Below are positions 61,827 to 64,000 of a stretch of 64,000 bases of DNA, one piece after another (position 1 is the first letter of the stretch; each line of letters begins with the position of its first letter). This stretch comes from an uncultured Hoeflea sp. (GTDB lineage: Bacteria; Pseudomonadota; Alphaproteobacteria; Rhizobiales; Rhizobiaceae). Below the pieces are notes generated by a model. That model saw only the letters and a program-made list of their open reading frames with translations. It had not been told where the DNA came from and searched no databases. The position numbers and the translations under genes were made by a program. The DNA is taken from NCBI RefSeq assembly GCF_947501405.1, contig NZ_CANMVK010000001.1, positions 1,860,001 to 1,924,000 of the forward strand. Reading direction: 5' to 3'.

Positions 61827-64000
61827 TGGCGGGTGTGCGCCGGTCTAGAGTTCAAGCGTTCGCCAGTGCATTGTGCGCCGGCGCGGCCTTATGCGCGTTC
61901 GTGGCGACCATGCCGGATTCGGCAATGGCGCAGACGGGTATTCCGGGCAGCATTAGTGTGCCCGAGGATCAGAAGCTGCTGCTGGCAGCCGATGAGCTGA
62001 TTTACAACAACGACACCGGCATCGTCATTGCGACCGGCGGCGTGCAGATCGATTACGGCGCCTACAAGCTTGTGGCCGACCGTGTCGAATACGATCAGAA
62101 TACCGGCCGGATGCGGGCGATCGGCTCGGTGGAGATGATCGAACCCAATGGCAATCGTATTTATGCCGATGATCTGGATGTAACCGACAATTTCGGCGAT
62201 GGCTTTGTCAACACATTGCGCATCGAAACACCTGATAACACCCGCATCGCGGCCGAAAGCGCCGAACGCAGCGGCGGCGTGAGCACGACCTTCAATAATG
62301 GCGTCTACACCGCCTGCGAGCCCTGCAAGGAAAATCCCGAACGAGCGCCTTTCTGGCAGGTGAAGGCCAAGCGGGTGATCCAGAACGGCGAAACCAAGAC
62401 CGTACGGCTTGAGCATGCGCGATTCGAATTGTTCGGCCTGCCGATTGCCTACCTGCCCTATCTTGAACTTCCCGATCACGACAAGAAGCGCAAGACCGGG
62501 TTTCTCACCCCGTCTTACCGCAATTCCGAGAACCTGGGAGATGGCGTCTCGGTGCCGTTTTATATCGCGATTTCCCCCTATATGGATGCGACAATTACGG
62601 GCACCTATTATTCCCAACAGGGTTTTCTGGGCGAGGTGGAATTCCGGCAAAACTTCGCCAATGGCGAACACACGCTACGGATAGCCGGAATTTCACAAGA
62701 TACGCCAGGCGAATTCTCCGCAGGAACATCGGACGCGCTGGAAATCGAACGCGGAATGATCGCCTCGAAAGGCCAGTTCCGCATCAATCCGCGCTGGACC
62801 TTTGGCTGGGACGTGATGGCCCAGAGCGACAACAACTTCGCGCGGACGTATGGAATCGAGGACTACAGTGACAGTACCCAGAAGTCCGAGGTCTATCTGA
62901 CCGGGGTATCCAACCGCAGCTATTTCGATCTGCGCGCTTACCGGTTTGACGTCCAGGACGCCAACCCGGCAGACACCGCTGAGGACCAACAGGCCGTCGC
63001 GCATCCAACGCTCGACTATGCGCGCACCTTTTCCGATCCTGTTGCCGGGGGTGAACTGGCATTCAATCTTAGTGCCTATTCAATTTCGCGTGAGAGGGAT
63101 GAAATCAGGGTACGCGCCGGTTCCGCGGCCACTGATCCCTTGAATGCCGACCGATACAAGGGGCTGGCGGGCGACAATGAGCGTTTGAGCGCCGAACTCG
63201 AGTGGAAAAAGACGATCACCACCGAACAGGGCCTTCGGCTGACACCGATCCTGGCGGCGCGCGGCGACGTCAATTCGGTCGATGTCGACAATGCGCCCAC
63301 AGACTACAACGGCACCTTCGCCGGCAACGGCTCGCACACACGGGGCATGGTGACGGCCGGGCTCGAGGCCAGCTATCCAGTGCTGATAACCACGGCAAAT
63401 TCGAGCCACGTCATCGAACCGATCGCCCAGATCTATGTCCGTCCCGACGAGCAATTGGCGGGCGGGCTTCCCAATGAAGACGCGCAAAGCTTCGTGTTTG
63501 ACGCCACGTCCTTGTTTGAACGCGACAAGTTTTCGGGCTTCGACCGCACCGAGGGCGGCACCCGCGCCAATGTCGGTGTGCGCTACACCGGCAGTTTCGC
63601 CAATGGCATGACCACCCATGCCAGCTTTGGCCAGTCCTACCATCTGGCGGGGCTGAACTCATTCGCCGCACCCGACCTTTCGCAAGCCACCCGCAATTCG
63701 GGACTTGAAGAGGATGTCTCGGATTTTGTCGGCATGTTGGGCTTTACCACTGCCAATGGGCTGTCATTTGCGGCCTCCGCGCGGTTCGACAAGGATGATT
63801 TCCGGGCCGAGCGCACCGATCTGCGCGCTGGCTACAGCCACGGAAGGCTCAGCCTTTCGGCGACCTACAGCGAAATCAAGGCGCCGCGGCCCTATGTGAC
63901 CGGCGATGAGGACCGCCGGGAAGTTACCGGTACGGGCACACTCAAAATTCACGATTTCTGGAGCGTGGCCGCTTCGGCGAGCTATGATCTGGTGGACGAT
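61826..64000 (+). CDS. lptD: LPS assembly protein LptD (3' end outside the window)
   Basis: Outer-membrane barrel that inserts lipopolysaccharide into the outer leaflet with LptE. The first 725 residues are present and the frame runs off the window. The GTG start overlaps the lptG stop (TAGTG) and follows AAGGAGGA. A signal peptide (ALCAGAALCAFVATMPDSAMAQ) precedes the LptA-like N-domain (LLLAADELIYNNDTG, VQIDYGAYKLVADRVEYDQ). CEPCKENP carries the Cys pair of the LptD disulphide system. PIAYLPYLELPDH and KTGFLTPSYRNS open the barrel. Confidence 0.93.
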   Translation, partial: MAGVRRSRVQAFASALCAGAALCAFVATMPDSAMAQTGIPGSISVPEDQKLLLAADELIYNNDTGIVIATGGVQIDYGAYKLVADRVEYDQNTGRMRAIGSVEMIEPNGNRIYADDLDVTDNFGDGFVNTLRIETPDNTRIAAESAERSGGVSTTFNNGVYTACEPCKENPERAPFWQVKAKRVIQNGETKTVRLEHARFELFGLPIAYLPYLELPDHDKKRKTGFLTPSYRNSENLGDGVSVPFYIAISPYMDATITGTYYSQQGFLGEVEFRQNFANGEHTLRIAGISQDTPGEFSAGTSDALEIERGMIASKGQFRINPRWTFGWDVMAQSDNNFARTYGIEDYSDSTQKSEVYLTGVSNRSYFDLRAYRFDVQDANPADTAEDQQAVAHPTLDYARTFSDPVAGGELAFNLSAYSISRERDEIRVRAGSAATDPLNADRYKGLAGDNERLSAELEWKKTITTEQGLRLTPILAARGDVNSVDVDNAPTDYNGTFAGNGSHTRGMVTAGLEASYPVLITTANSSHVIEPIAQIYVRPDEQLAGGLPNEDAQSFVFDATSLFERDKFSGFDRTEGGTRANVGVRYTGSFANGMTTHASFGQSYHLAGLNSFAAPDLSQATRNSGLEEDVSDFVGMLGFTTANGLSFAASARFDKDDFRAERTDLRAGYSHGRLSLSATYSEIKAPRPYVTGDEDRREVTGTGTLKIHDFWSVAASASYDLVDD

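Noticed and set aside
1-64000. tRNA, rRNA, CRISPR arrays, insertion sequences and prophage genes
   Set aside because: None seen on reading the intergenic regions by eye; a covariance-model tRNA scan was not possible here.

Overview
The window is about 62% GC by eye and coding-dense. Gene content points to an alphaproteobacterium of the order Hyphomicrobiales (Rhizobiales). Blocks supporting this are ppx/ppk/hdaA/AI-2E permease/CDP-alcohol transferase facing purMN, uvrC-pgsA-moaD-moaE, holC-pepA facing lptF-lptG-lptD, an Omp25-type porin and a bacterial-type AspRS. A Hoeflea- or Phyllobacteriaceae-like genome fits, but the genus is a guess. I saw no rRNA, tRNA, CRISPR array, phage genes or complete insertion sequence.

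Layout. 1-13.8 kb: SGNH hydrolase (open to the window edge), EamA exporter, DUF3750 protein, parC, a secreted protein, a Lys/Ala-rich small protein, aspS, an MFS transporter, rnd, a cyclopropane-fatty-acid-synthase-like gene and a DUF1428 protein. 13.8-20.2 kb (minus strand): a probable operon of CDP-alcohol phosphatidyltransferase, AI-2E permease, hdaA, ppk and ppx. 20.4-22.2 kb: purM-purN. 22.2-25.9 kb: an accessory cassette of three tandem 90-residue paralogues, a JmjC/cupin_8-type dioxygenase and a class III PLP aminotransferase. 26-32 kb: a second Cfa-like enzyme, a Tat-exported multicopper oxidase, a molybdopterin oxidoreductase and rlmJ. 32-38.5 kb: a Crp/Fnr regulator with a palindromic operator, small exported proteins, RNase T2, GST, dgkA, Omp25-like porin, Ca2+/Na+ antiporter and SDR. 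38.6-43.8 kb: uvrC, a small protein distantly like the 90-residue family with a Cys-rich partner, pgsA, moaD, moaE and a DUF4344 metallopeptidase. 43.9-47.4 kb: a decayed copy of the ndk 3' end, a DUF1611/racemase pair, a gene-poor stretch and intact ndk. 47.5-57.3 kb: LysR, glutathionyl-hydroquinone reductase, GST, vapBC, ABC-F ATPase, ada, an ICL/PEP-mutase-family enzyme, and DUF922 and DUF5996 proteins. 57.4-64 kb: holC, pepA, and the lptF-lptG-lptD operon cut by the window end.

The best candidate for an undescribed system is 22.5-25.9 kb. Three small proteins share a nearly frozen 58-residue C-terminal part and a faster-changing 32-residue N-terminal part. They precede an Fe(II)/2-oxoglutarate-type oxygenase and a glutamate-semialdehyde-aminomutase-like enzyme, with a GC hairpin between the small genes and the enzymes. 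This is a layout expected of peptide substrates and tailoring enzymes. A shorter relative at 40.8 kb, next to a Cys-rich protein, has three short sequence words in its upstream region that also occur upstream of the triplet, which hints at one dispersed regulon. The second notable structure is the collinear relic of the ndk 3' end, terminator included, about 3 kb from intact ndk. The two copies bracket the DUF1611/racemase module and look like a scar of duplication or horizontal insertion.
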